NCBI GenBank assembly: GCA_934317005.1
Contig: CAKREB010000006.1
Span: forward strand, 135,895-199,894
Direction of reading: 5' to 3'
Origin: an uncultured Lachnospiraceae bacterium
GTDB lineage: Bacteria > Bacillota > Clostridia > Lachnospirales > Lachnospiraceae
Length of the DNA: 64,000 nucleotides
Shown here: piece by piece, positions 53,012-62,018 of the stretch
How positions within the stretch are numbered: position 1 is the stretch's first letter
Layout of the letters: each line of letters starts with the position of its first letter
Position numbers and translations under genes: made by a program
Notes under the pieces: generated by a model
What the model saw: the letters and a program-made list of their open reading frames with translations, nothing else
Database searches by the model: none
Told to the model about the DNA's origin: nothing

Positions 53012-53620
53012 TTAGGAATATACTTCGATGATGGCATTGGAAACGAAGGAAGCGAGTTCTACAACTGTAGAGAGTCTTGTGGTCTGCAGGGTGGTGTGAC
53101 TGTTTTGACCGGCAAGATTGACGATTCCTGTGATAGCAGAGTTTCCGATGTAAGGAAGATCTTTTTGAACACCGATACCGGGAAGGAGTGGTCCGGCACC
53201 AAAGGTGACATAGCCAATGTGTTGTCGGATGCCGAGCGAGGCATCAATGGCGATGATATACGGATTGTCAAAGGTAGTGTGGATCTGTTCGATTGTGGAA
53301 GCAAGATTGACAGCGTGTACAGGAGATGACAGTGTGCCGTAAATGATCGGGAGCGAAGACAGTTTACGGCTTTTGGCAAAGGCATGCAGAAGCTTGTTGC
53401 CTACAATGGGACCAAAGCAGTCACCGGTAGCACGGTCAGAACCGATGCAGAGAAAGATTGGCATCTGATGTGCAGACTGAATCTTTTCTTTGAGAAGGGT
53501 CAGCTGGAGAACAAAATCATGAAATGCTTTTGACTGATGGATGTTATAGTAACATACCGGATTAGGGGCAAGGGATGCTTTTGGGGAAACCGGTTCTTTT
53601 TTCTTCTTTAAAAGCTGCAT
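53012..53620 (-). CDS. YyaC-like spore protease (DUF1256)
   Basis: The 202-residue protein has the family core PIFLCIGSDRATGDCFGPIVGNKL, IIAIDASLG and GYVTFGAGPLLPGIGV. This fold resembles the germination protease that degrades small acid-soluble spore proteins. ATG 53620 follows GAGG by six bases within the GCAGAAATGAGG leader. It is the only minus-strand gene between 39 and 61.5 kb and likely has its own sporulation control. The target protein is not known. Confidence 0.88.
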   Translation of the reverse strand: MQLLKKKKEPVSPKASLAPNPVCYYNIHQSKAFHDFVLQLTLLKEKIQSAHQMPIFLCIGSDRATGDCFGPIVGNKLLHAFAKSRKLSSLPIIYGTLSSPVHAVNLASTIEQIHTTFDNPYIIAIDASLGIRQHIGYVTFGAGPLLPGIGVQKDLPYIGNSAITGIVNLAGQNSHTTLQTTRLSTVVELASFVSNAIIEVYS

Positions 53621-53632
53621 AAAATTCCTCAT

Positions 53633-53677
53633 TTCTGCGCACGTTTTTGCGTATAACGGTTTGGTGTCAGGTGCGCA
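53633..53677 (-). promoter_or_regulatory. Inverted-repeat leader of the YyaC-like gene
   Basis: On the minus strand TGCGCAC (53671-53677) and GTGCGCA (53636-53642) enclose 28 bases and lead into GAAATGAGG. TTGCGC, 17 bases, TATACG could be a promoter within it. The rest of the gap to 53907 shows no gene. Confidence 0.5.
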
Positions 53678-53907
53678 AAGACACGAAACCTACGTGTAAT
53701 ATCAACTGAAAATGTATCTATAGCATTTCCATAAAAAGAAACAGGTAAACCTACGGGGAATATATTTTTTCAAAAAATACCATACCGTCGAATTTTTTCG
53801 AGAAAATCTAAGAAAAAGTACTGTTTTTTCGACAAAATTTGAAGAGGCATCGTGTTACAATCCTAGACATCCTCACAGCAGGATGGAAAAGAGAGGTGTC
53901 AGAAAGT

Positions 53908-55287
53908 ATGGAGAGTCAGAAAACAGAAAATAAAAAAGGATATTGTTTTGAAAGATTTCCGGAAAATATCCGTCAGGTAGGAGAACCCGGACAAAGCAGC
54001 CGCATTTATATAGAAGATTATGTGATTACATATATGCATCAGATCTTTCAAAAAAAGCAGGAGAAAGCGTTTGTTATCCTGCTGGGTGCTATGGGAGAGA
54101 AAGAGGTGCAGGGGATTCCTTTTGTATATGGTGCTGTTGCGGTGGAAGCAGATGTAGGAAATGCAGAGGAAGAACTGACAGAGCAGCAGTGGAAAGACGC
54201 CCATAAGCTGATCAGTCAGCATTTTACCGGAGCACAGATTCTTGGCTGGGGATGTAGTGTGAGTATGCAAAACAGTCGGATGGAACAGATGCAGCGTTAC
54301 ATACAGAATATGTATTTTCAAAAGGAAGGTATGCTGTTTTTTCGGGAAGATTTAAGCGAAAAGGAGGAAAAACTCTTTTGTCTTACATCCGGAGAATGGG
54401 CAGAGCAGACCGGATATTTTATCTTTTATCAGAAAAATCCTCTGATGCAGGATTATATGCTGCTTGGGAAAGAAAAGAAAAGCTTTGAGGCTGGATACAG
54501 TGATAAAGTGACAGCAAATGTGCGTGCAGCAGTACATAAAAAGGAAGAAGAAAAAAACTCTGTTCATCTGGCAAGATATAGTGCAGCGGTACTGTTAGTG
54601 CTTCTTACCGTGTTAGGTGTTAATATGCTTATGCAAAGCAGTAAAAAGATGGATGATCTGGAAAAGACGATCGAAACCTTATCTGATGCTGCAACAATGG
54701 TTACGGAATCGCCTGCTGCAAGTGAAAAGGCACAGAAGGAAGGTTCATCAGAAAAGACGGAAAAAGAAGAAAGTGTATCTGAAAAGACAGAGAATGCAGA
54801 AAAACAGAAAGAAAAAATAGAGGACAAGCATACAACGAATGTAACAGATGCACCGAAGCAGAAAACAGATGAGAAAAAGACAGAAAAGAAAGAAAAAAAG
54901 CAGCAGTCTGATGTCCTATATAAGACAAAAGAAAGTGCAAAAGCAAATACAGATACAGGTTCTGACAGCGAAGAAAAAGCCATTGCAAAATCTAGTGCAC
55001 GCGCCAAAAGCCGTGCTGCTGCAAATGCAAAAAATGGTAAAAAAAGCAAAACCCATGTGACAACAAATGCTGTTACAGACAGTAAGAAAAAAACAAAGGC
55101 AGTAGTATCTGTGAAACAGAAAAATGCAAGCTATGTGGTGCGCAGCGGTGATACATTAAGTCAGATCGTGTGGCGGCAATATCATACAATGGCATGTATG
55201 AAGATGGTAAAAAAGGCAAACGGAATTAAAAACGGTGATAAAATAAAGGAGGGGCAGAGATTGATCCTGCCGGCGTATAAAGGGTAA
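53908..55287 (+). CDS. LysM membrane protein with MPN-like N-terminal domain
   Basis: The 459-residue protein has an N-terminal domain (about 15-180) whose order of strands recalls the JAB/MPN fold. AFVILLGAMGE is followed by QILGWGCSVSMQNSRME, where active members have GWYHSHP and S/D; the metal-binding His residues are missing. A membrane helix (about 224-242), a very charged Lys/Glu/Ser linker (260-405) and a C-terminal LysM (SYVVRSGDTLSQIVWRQYH, 411-457) follow. It should anchor in the membrane and bind peptidoglycan outside. GAGAGGTG lies upstream of ATG 53908. Confidence 0.75.
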   Translation: MESQKTENKKGYCFERFPENIRQVGEPGQSSRIYIEDYVITYMHQIFQKKQEKAFVILLGAMGEKEVQGIPFVYGAVAVEADVGNAEEELTEQQWKDAHKLISQHFTGAQILGWGCSVSMQNSRMEQMQRYIQNMYFQKEGMLFFREDLSEKEEKLFCLTSGEWAEQTGYFIFYQKNPLMQDYMLLGKEKKSFEAGYSDKVTANVRAAVHKKEEEKNSVHLARYSAAVLLVLLTVLGVNMLMQSSKKMDDLEKTIETLSDAATMVTESPAASEKAQKEGSSEKTEKEESVSEKTENAEKQKEKIEDKHTTNVTDAPKQKTDEKKTEKKEKKQQSDVLYKTKESAKANTDTGSDSEEKAIAKSSARAKSRAAANAKNGKKSKTHVTTNAVTDSKKKTKAVVSVKQKNASYVVRSGDTLSQIVWRQYHTMACMKMVKKANGIKNGDKIKEGQRLILPAYKG

Positions 55288-55458
55288 AAGAATTTAGGCA
55301 AAAAGAAACATTTTACTCTGGAATATTCTCTGAAGTATGGAACGGGTGTCTTGTGGTCTTGCGAAGAAGGAGTTGATACGTTATAATTTTCTCTGTATGC
55401 AGTCTGAAAAGAAATAAAAGCTGCAGTATAAGTAATGTATAGACTAAGAGGAAATAGA

Positions 55459-56628
55459 ATGGAAAGTTTAATCGGACGCTCGTTTGATGTCATAGCACTA
55501 AACGAACAGAAAAAGAAAAAACGAAAGTTTATCCTGATCACAATAGCGGTGATATTTGTATGTGCAGCTATTTTTTATCTGGGATTTCACTGGTTTGTCA
55601 ATCGTAAGTATTCTTCTTATAAGGTAGAATATTCTACCTATGTAAAAGATGGAAATTCCATGAAATATATTGCATATGATGACGGGATCATCCGCTATGG
55701 AAGAGATGGTGTGACAGCAGTAGACCGAAAAGGACAGTCAGTTTGGAGTGGCAGCTACGATATGGCAGAACCAAAGGCAGATGCCTGCGGCTCCAGTGTG
55801 GTAGTAGCGGATATTGGCGGAAAAGATCTTTTTGCATATAAAGGCGAAGATACCGGAGTGTCCTTTTCTGTAGATTATCCGATCGTGCAGGCTTGTATCT
55901 CTGAACAGGGAGTGGTCGCGGTTGTGATGGAAGAAAATTCTTCTAACACGATTGCGCTGTATGATCCGTTTCAGAAGTCAGAACAGCTCCTGGCAGAGAT
56001 TCCTACTAATGTAGAAGATGGATATCCGGTGGATGTCGATCTGTCGCCGGATGGGAGCAGTGTCGTTGCAGCCTATCTTTGTGTAACCGCAGGAACGGCG
56101 CAGAGCCGTGTTGCATTTTACAATTTCACGGATGTAGGCAAAAATGCAAATTGTCTGGTAGGTGCGCATAATTATAATGATACGCTGATTTCAAAGGTAA
56201 ACTTTATGGGCAATTTTGATGTCTGCCTTTTTGGAGAAAGCGGATTCTACCTTTGGACAAACATGAAGCAGCCTAAGCAGGCAGGAAAAAAAGAATTCAA
56301 AGAAGAAATACAGAGTGCCTTTTTAGATGATGCCCATGTGGGAGTGATCTTACAGAAAAATAGTGATGCCGGTCTGATGAAGGTATATACGGCAGATGGT
56401 GCAGAAGTATTAAATACATCGGTGGCATCAGATTATACCAATGTTCAGATCGCGGGAGGTGAGATACTGCTTTGTTCTACGACGCATTGTGCCGTTTATA
56501 GGCTGAATGGAGTCAAAAAGTTTGACAAGACATTGAAGAGCCAGATCAGTTACTTTTTTCCGGCAAACAAAACGAATCGATACTTTTTTATACAGAATTC
56601 GCGGGTTAAGATAATCCGTTTAAAATAA
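55459..56628 (+). CDS. DUF5711-type membrane-anchored beta-propeller-like protein
   Basis: The 389-residue protein has an N-terminal membrane helix (about 25-47) and then repeated beta-strand blocks (YDDGIIRYGRDGVTAVDRKG, DLSPDGSSVVAAYL, FLDDAHVGVILQ) like a WD/YVTN propeller facing outside. AGAGG precedes ATG 55459. It follows the LysM protein after 171 bases, and both may act at the envelope. No enzymatic motif is visible. Confidence 0.7.
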   Translation: MESLIGRSFDVIALNEQKKKKRKFILITIAVIFVCAAIFYLGFHWFVNRKYSSYKVEYSTYVKDGNSMKYIAYDDGIIRYGRDGVTAVDRKGQSVWSGSYDMAEPKADACGSSVVVADIGGKDLFAYKGEDTGVSFSVDYPIVQACISEQGVVAVVMEENSSNTIALYDPFQKSEQLLAEIPTNVEDGYPVDVDLSPDGSSVVAAYLCVTAGTAQSRVAFYNFTDVGKNANCLVGAHNYNDTLISKVNFMGNFDVCLFGESGFYLWTNMKQPKQAGKKEFKEEIQSAFLDDAHVGVILQKNSDAGLMKVYTADGAEVLNTSVASDYTNVQIAGGEILLCSTTHCAVYRLNGVKKFDKTLKSQISYFFPANKTNRYFFIQNSRVKIIRLK

Positions 56629-56631
56629 CAG

Positions 56632-56673
56632 TTGACAAGTACGCACCGGGGTGTTACACTAACCTAGTGCGTA
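56632..56673 (+). promoter_or_regulatory. str-operon promoter with embedded inverted repeat
   Basis: TTGACA, 17 bases, TACACT (56632-56660). TACGCAC (56640-56646) and GTGCGTA (56667-56673) are exact complements flanking the -10 element, followed by TTTTT. The repeat could be an operator at the start point. Confidence 0.65.
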
Positions 56674-56732
56674 TTTTTACTTAGTATGCACAGCTTAAAA
56701 CTTGTTTATTATAATCATAGGAGGTGAAATTA

Positions 56733-57146
56733 ATGCCAACATTTAACCAGTTAGTAAGAAAGGGAAGAAAGGTTTCTACAAAGAAGTCTAATTCTCCTGC
56801 ACTTCAGTACACATACAACTCTCTTAACAAGAAGGTTGTAGCACAGAGCTCTCCACAGAAGAGAGGTGTTTGTACTGCAGTTCGTACAGCTACACCTAAG
56901 AAGCCTAACTCAGCTCTTAGAAAAACAGCCAGAGTTCGTCTCTCTAACGGTATCGAAGTAACAAGCTACATCCCAGGTGAGGGTCATAACTTACAGGAGC
57001 ATAGCGTTGTTCTTATCCGTGGTGGTAGAGTAAAGGACTTACCAGGTACAAGATATCATATCGTACGTGGTACACTCGATACAGCAGGTGTTGCAAATAG
57101 AAAGCAGGGCCGTTCTAAGTATGGAGCAAAGAGACCTAAGAAATAG
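56733..57146 (+). CDS. rpsL: Ribosomal protein S12
   Basis: S12 lies in the decoding centre and is the site of streptomycin resistance. The 137-residue protein begins PTFNQLVRKGRK, with the conserved TPKKPNSALRKTARVRL (Lys at the usual streptomycin position) and PGEGHNLQEHS. AGGAGGTG precedes ATG 56733. It starts the rpsL-rpsG-fusA-tuf order with highly optimised codon use. Confidence 0.98.
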   Translation: MPTFNQLVRKGRKVSTKKSNSPALQYTYNSLNKKVVAQSSPQKRGVCTAVRTATPKKPNSALRKTARVRLSNGIEVTSYIPGEGHNLQEHSVVLIRGGRVKDLPGTRYHIVRGTLDTAGVANRKQGRSKYGAKRPKK

Positions 57147-57313
57147 GAAACCATGAACATTCACTAATTTGGGGAAGTGCCGGATTAATTTTACCAATTA
57201 ACCTGGTGCGGACACAGAGTATCGTGAGTACCGATGAATTAATGAAAATAGTGATACGTTAGAAGCAGTGTCGGCTGTTAGTATTGCTAAATAATGTTAA
57301 GGAGGGAAGTAAC

Positions 57314-57784
57314 GTGCCACGTAAAGGACATATTCAGAAAAGAGATGTATTAGCAGATCCTGTTTACCAGAACAAGGTTGTTACTAAGTTGATCAACAAT
57401 ATTATGTTAGATGGTAAGAAGGGTGTTGCTCAGAAAATCGTTTATGGCGCTTTCGAACAGGTAGCAGAGAAGTCCGGTAAGGACGCTTTGGAAGTATTCG
57501 AAGAAGCTATGAATAACATTATGCCTCAGCTCGAAGTTAAGGCTAGACGTATTGGTGGAGCAACTTATCAGGTACCAATCGAGGTAAGACCTGATAGAAG
57601 ACAGGCTTTGGCTCTTCGTTGGCTTACTCTTTTCTCTCGTAAGAGAGGCGAGAAGACCATGAAGGAAAGACTTGCTAATGAAATTTTGGATGCTGCAAAC
57701 AATACAGGAGCAGCAGTTAAGAGAAAAGAAGATATGCACAAGATGGCAGAGGCAAACAAGGCTTTTGCACATTATCGTTGGTAA
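57314..57784 (+). CDS. rpsG: Ribosomal protein S7
   Basis: S7 nucleates assembly of the 30S head. The 156-residue protein starts with GTG (PRKGHIQKRDVLADP), the family's exact length, with AAGGAGGG upstream. RPDRRQALALRWL and MAEANKAFAHYRW are the diagnostic segments. The ten residues in frame upstream have no ribosome site. Confidence 0.98.
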   Translation: MPRKGHIQKRDVLADPVYQNKVVTKLINNIMLDGKKGVAQKIVYGAFEQVAEKSGKDALEVFEEAMNNIMPQLEVKARRIGGATYQVPIEVRPDRRQALALRWLTLFSRKRGEKTMKERLANEILDAANNTGAAVKRKEDMHKMAEANKAFAHYRW

Positions 57785-57878
57785 TCAGCGGTGTCATATG
57801 CTGCACAGGCTTGTGCAGCAGGGCATATCAGGTAACATTCCGTTATGGAATATTGTACTAAATTAGGAGGTAAGGGTC

Positions 57879-59999
57879 TTGGCTGGAAGAGAATATCCAC
57901 TTGATAGAACTAGAAATATCGGTATCATGGCACATATTGATGCCGGTAAGACTACATTAACAGAGCGTATCTTATATTACACTGGTGTAAACTATAAGAT
58001 CGGTGAGACACATGATGGAGCCTCAACAATGGACTGGATGGAGCAGGAAAAGGAAAGAGGTATCACAATTACTTCTGCTGCTACAACATGTCACTGGACA
58101 CTTGAGGATCATCATAAGAAGAAACCGGGTGCTTTAGAGCATCGTATCAACATCATTGATACACCGGGCCACGTAGACTTCACAGTTGAGGTTGAGCGTT
58201 CCCTTCGTGTACTTGATGGTGCAGTAGGTGTGTTTGATGCCAAAGCCGGTGTTGAACCACAGTCAGAGAACGTATGGCGTCAGGCTGACACATACAATGT
58301 ACCTCGTATGGCATTCATCAACAAGATGGATAAAATGGGTGCAGATTTCTTCATGTCAGTACAGACGATCATTGACCGTCTTGGAAAAAATGCAATCCCT
58401 GTTCAGATTCCAATTGGTAAGGAAGATGATTTTATCGGACTGATCGATCTGTTCGAGATGGATGCATACTACTATAAAAATGATGAGGGAACGGACATCG
58501 AGATTACAGATGTACCTGATGACCTCAAAGATCTTGCTGATGAATGGCATAACAACCTGATTGAGAAAGTCTGCGAGTTAGATGATGACTTGTTAGAGAA
58601 GTATCTTGAAGGTGAAGAACCAAGCATCGACGAGTTAAAGAAAGCTCTTCGTAAAGGAACAATCGCTTGTGAAGCAGTACCTGTATATTGTGGTTCTGCA
58701 TATAAGAACAAGGGTGTTCAGAAGCTGCTTGATGGTGTTGTAGAGTTCATGCCTGCACCAACAGATATCCCTGATATCACAGGTACAGATGAAGAAGGTA
58801 ACGAAGTTGTTCGTAAGTCTTCTGATGATGAGCCATTTGCAGCACTTGCATTTAAGATCATGACTGACCCATTCGTAGGTAAGCTCGCATTCTTCCGTGT
58901 ATATTCCGGTACATTGAACTCAGGTTCTTATGTCCTGAATGCTACAAAGCAGAAGAAAGAGCGTGTTGGTCGTATCGTACAGATGCATGCTAACAGCCGT
59001 AGCGAAATTGATAAGGTATACTCTGGAGATATCGCTGCAGCCGTTGGATTTAAGCTTACAACAACAGGTGATACAATCTGTGACGAACAGCATCCTGTTA
59101 TTTTGGAATCTATGGAATTCCCAGAGCCTGTTATCGAGCTCGCTATCGAGCCTAAGACAAAGAATGACCAGGGTAAGATGGGTGAAGCTTTAGCAAAGCT
59201 TGCTGAAGAAGATCCTACATTCCGTGCTCATACAGATCAGGAAACTGGTCAGACGATCATCGCAGGTATGGGTGAGCTTCACTTGGAAGTTATCGTAGAC
59301 AGACTTCTCCGTGAGTTCAATGTAGAAGCTAACGTAGGTGCTCCTCAGGTTGCTTATAAAGAAACATTTACAACTCCAGTTGACATCGACAGCAAGTATG
59401 CTAAGCAGTCTGGTGGTCGTGGTCAGTATGGTCATTGTAAAGTTAAGTTTGAGCCAATGGATCCTAATGGTGAGGAACCATTCAAGTTTGAGTCAACAGT
59501 AGTCGGTGGTGCAATTCCTAAGGAATACATCCCAGCTGTTGGTGAAGGTATTGAGGAAGCTGCTCAGGCAGGTATCCTCGGTGGATTCCCTGTACTTGGT
59601 GTACATGCTACTGTATGGGATGGTTCATACCATGAAGTCGATTCTAGTGAAATGGCATTCCACATTGCAGGTTCTATGGCATTCAAGGATGCTATGAAGA
59701 AGGGCAACGCAGTTCTTCTTGAGCCTATCATGAAGGTTGAAGTTACTATGCCAGAGGAATACATGGGTGACGTTATCGGAAGTCTGAACGCTAAGCGTGG
59801 TCAGATCGAAGGTATGGATGACATCGGTGGTGGAAAGATTGTTAGAGCGTTTGTTCCACTTGCTGAGATGTTCGGTTACTCAACAGAACTTCGTTCTACA
59901 ACTCAGGGACGTGGTAACTACTCTATGTTCTTTGAGAGATATGACAAGTGCCCTAAGAATGTACAGGACAAGGTACTTGCAGCAAAAAATGCTGAATAA
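57879..59999 (+). CDS. fusA: Elongation factor G
   Basis: EF-G drives translocation with GTP. The 706-residue protein carries G1 AHIDAGKTT, G3 DTPGHVDF and G4 NKMD in domain I, then domains II-V through RGQYGHCKVKFEP to the end. The start is TTG, eight bases after AGGAGG, giving the normal AGREYPLDRTRNIGIMAHID opening. A TTG start on such a highly expressed gene is unusual. Confidence 0.98.
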   Translation: MAGREYPLDRTRNIGIMAHIDAGKTTLTERILYYTGVNYKIGETHDGASTMDWMEQEKERGITITSAATTCHWTLEDHHKKKPGALEHRINIIDTPGHVDFTVEVERSLRVLDGAVGVFDAKAGVEPQSENVWRQADTYNVPRMAFINKMDKMGADFFMSVQTIIDRLGKNAIPVQIPIGKEDDFIGLIDLFEMDAYYYKNDEGTDIEITDVPDDLKDLADEWHNNLIEKVCELDDDLLEKYLEGEEPSIDELKKALRKGTIACEAVPVYCGSAYKNKGVQKLLDGVVEFMPAPTDIPDITGTDEEGNEVVRKSSDDEPFAALAFKIMTDPFVGKLAFFRVYSGTLNSGSYVLNATKQKKERVGRIVQMHANSRSEIDKVYSGDIAAAVGFKLTTTGDTICDEQHPVILESMEFPEPVIELAIEPKTKNDQGKMGEALAKLAEEDPTFRAHTDQETGQTIIAGMGELHLEVIVDRLLREFNVEANVGAPQVAYKETFTTPVDIDSKYAKQSGGRGQYGHCKVKFEPMDPNGEEPFKFESTVVGGAIPKEYIPAVGEGIEEAAQAGILGGFPVLGVHATVWDGSYHEVDSSEMAFHIAGSMAFKDAMKKGNAVLLEPIMKVEVTMPEEYMGDVIGSLNAKRGQIEGMDDIGGGKIVRAFVPLAEMFGYSTELRSTTQGRGNYSMFFERYDKCPKNVQDKVLAAKNAE

Positions 60000-60011
60000 A
60001 AAATCAGATAT

Positions 60012-60138
60012 TTGTTATCATTTATAAAGAAAATATTCTTTGTAAGAGGTTTTTGTTCGAATGATAACAATCTACTATATGAAAATCATCACGTTTATGG
60101 GAAAAACACTTGAAAAATCGCCAGATTTGCAATATAAT
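60012..60138 (+). promoter_or_regulatory. Intergenic hairpin and strong tuf promoter
   Basis: TTGTTATCAT and ATGATAACAA are exact complements (60013-60022, 60061-60070) separated by 38 AT-rich bases, probably a processing or pausing hairpin after fusA. TTGAAA, 17 bases, TATAAT (60110-60138) then gives tuf its own promoter. Confidence 0.7.
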
Positions 60139-60212
60139 AGTGCCCATAGCGTGATTTAAAGCGAAAAGTGTATTAGGCGCATTGCCTATGTATTAAAGGA
60201 GGATAATTTAAA

Positions 60213-61400
60213 ATGGCTAAAGAAAAGTTTGAAAGAACCAAACCCCATTGTAACATTGGTACCATCGGTCACGTCGATCATGGTAAAACAACATTAACAG
60301 CTGCTATCACAAAGGTACTTGCTGCAAGAGTAGCAGGTAACGAAGCTGAGAACTTTGAAGATATTGATAAGGCTCCAGAAGAGAGAGAGCGTGGTATCAC
60401 AATCTCTACTGCTCACGTTGAGTATCAGACAGAGAAGAGACATTACGCACACGTTGACTGCCCAGGCCATGCCGATTATGTAAAGAACATGATCACTGGT
60501 GCTGCTCAGATGGATGGTGCTATCCTTGTAGTAGCTGCTACGGATGGTGTTATGGCTCAGACAAAAGAGCATATCTTACTTTCTCGTCAGGTTAACGTTC
60601 CTTACATCGTTGTATTCCTTAACAAGTGTGATATGGTTGACGATGAAGAACTTATCGAATTAGTAGAGATGGAAGTAACAGAAGCTCTTGAAGAGTATGG
60701 TTTCGAAGGTTGCCCAATCATCAAGGGTTCTGCTCTTAAGGCTCTTGAAGATCCTAACGGAGAGTGGGGAGATAAGATCATGGAACTTATGGATGCTGTT
60801 GACAGCTTCATTCCAGATCCACAGCGTGCAACAGATCAGCCATTCCTTATGCCTATCGAGGATATCTTCACAATCACAGGTCGTGGTACTGTAGCAACTG
60901 GTAGAGTAGAGCGTGGTGTTCTTCATGTAAATGAGGAAGTTGAAATCGTTGGTATCAAGGACGAGATCACAAAGACTACTGTAACAGGTATCGAGATGTT
61001 CCGTAAGCTTCTTGATGAGGCTCAGGCTGGTGATAACATTGGTGCTCTTCTTCGTGGTATTAAGAGAGAAGATGTTGAAAGAGGACAGGTTCTTGTTGCT
61101 CCAGGTAGCACAACTTGCCATAAGAAATTCACAGCTCAGGTTTACGTTTTAACAAAAGATGAAGGTGGACGTCATACTCCATTCTTCAACAACTACCGTC
61201 CACAGTTCTACTTCAGAACAACTGACGTAACTGGTGTTTGTAACTTACCAGATGGTGTTGAAATGTGCATGCCTGGTGATAACGTAGAGATGACAATCGA
61301 ATTGATTCATCCAATCGCTATGGAGCAGGGTCTTAACTTCGCTATCCGTGAGGGTGGACGTACAGTAGGATCAGGTAAGGTTGCTACAATCATCGAGTAA
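60213..61400 (+). CDS. tuf: Elongation factor Tu
   Basis: EF-Tu brings aminoacyl-tRNA to the ribosome. The 395-residue protein has G1 GHVDHGKTT, DCPGHADYVKNMITGAAQMD and NKCDMVDDEE, followed by the two beta-barrel domains. AAAGGAGG precedes the ATG. It has its own promoter and terminator, so it can be expressed above the rest of the str operon. Confidence 0.99.
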   Translation: MAKEKFERTKPHCNIGTIGHVDHGKTTLTAAITKVLAARVAGNEAENFEDIDKAPEERERGITISTAHVEYQTEKRHYAHVDCPGHADYVKNMITGAAQMDGAILVVAATDGVMAQTKEHILLSRQVNVPYIVVFLNKCDMVDDEELIELVEMEVTEALEEYGFEGCPIIKGSALKALEDPNGEWGDKIMELMDAVDSFIPDPQRATDQPFLMPIEDIFTITGRGTVATGRVERGVLHVNEEVEIVGIKDEITKTTVTGIEMFRKLLDEAQAGDNIGALLRGIKREDVERGQVLVAPGSTTCHKKFTAQVYVLTKDEGGRHTPFFNNYRPQFYFRTTDVTGVCNLPDGVEMCMPGDNVEMTIELIHPIAMEQGLNFAIREGGRTVGSGKVATIIE

Positions 61401-61467
61401 TCACTGATTAGCAGATAGATTATATATAGTGTTATCGAAAGATAACTTTGTGTCCAAGCGTAAGATG

Positions 61468-61497
61468 CCCCGGAATCGTGAGATTTCCGGGGTTTTT
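61468..61497 (+). terminator. Terminator of tuf
   Basis: CCCCGGAA / TTCCGGGG with T-run. A smaller GTTATC-GAAA-GATAAC hairpin precedes it at 61432-61447. Confidence 0.9.
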
Positions 61498-61542
61498 CTG
61501 TTGCCTAGAAAAGTTAAATCAATCGGAAAAGAATAACGAATG

Positions 61543-61585
61543 ATAAAGAAAAACGGTTGACGGGAGATTATCCTGACAACCGTTT
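61543..61585 (-). terminator. Minus-strand terminator at the mobile-element edge
   Basis: AAACGGTTG / CAACCGTTT arms (61551-61559, 61577-61585) are followed on the minus strand by TTTTTCTTT. It ends the two minus-strand element genes and faces the tuf terminator. Confidence 0.8.
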
Positions 61586-61624
61586 GTGATAACAGAATGA
61601 TAACAAAATATATAATTTTGGCTT

Positions 61625-61990
61625 TTAATACCAAGCAGACATTCCTTCTTTTAAAATTTCCCCGGAATTATAACTTTCTATGATTTTACTGATAGCATGA
61701 TCTGCAAAAAAAGTTTTTTTAAACGCAGTTGATGCTGAAGGCCATTCTTCTTCGGTTAAAAGTGGAAGTCCTTCTTCTTTTCTCGTGTCATTAACAGAAT
61801 TTCGGAGTTCATTTTGCTCATCTACAGTAACAATATGAGAAAAATCATCATGTGCCATTTTCTGAATTTCTACAGTCTCATTTAATTTGTCAATTAGTAT
61901 AATTCCATGCATTTCATCTTCATTACCATTTGGAAAATACCAATAAATAAGATATTGATCAGTTTCTTCAATTAATCTAAAAGTAACCAT
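61625..61990 (-). CDS. Unknown acidic protein of the mobile element
   Basis: The 121-residue protein has a strand-rich first half (LIEETDQYLIYWYFPNGNED, GIILIDKLNETVEI) and a helical second half. No membrane helix or known motif is seen. Its ribosome site is weak. It lies 28 bases after the XRE gene on the same strand, so it is probably co-expressed with the repressor. It could be an antirepressor, immunity or defence accessory, but nothing in the sequence decides this. Confidence 0.65.
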   Translation of the reverse strand: MVTFRLIEETDQYLIYWYFPNGNEDEMHGIILIDKLNETVEIQKMAHDDFSHIVTVDEQNELRNSVNDTRKEEGLPLLTEEEWPSASTAFKKTFFADHAISKIIESYNSGEILKEGMSAWY

Positions 61991-62018
61991 TTCGACACAC
62001 TTTCTATAAATGCTAAAA

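Noticed and set aside
54564..55049. 161-codon minus-strand frame opposite the LysM protein linker
   Set aside because: It is a shadow of a Lys/Glu/Ser/Thr-rich segment. Its Phe/Ser/Val composition mirrors AAA/GAA codons on the real strand.
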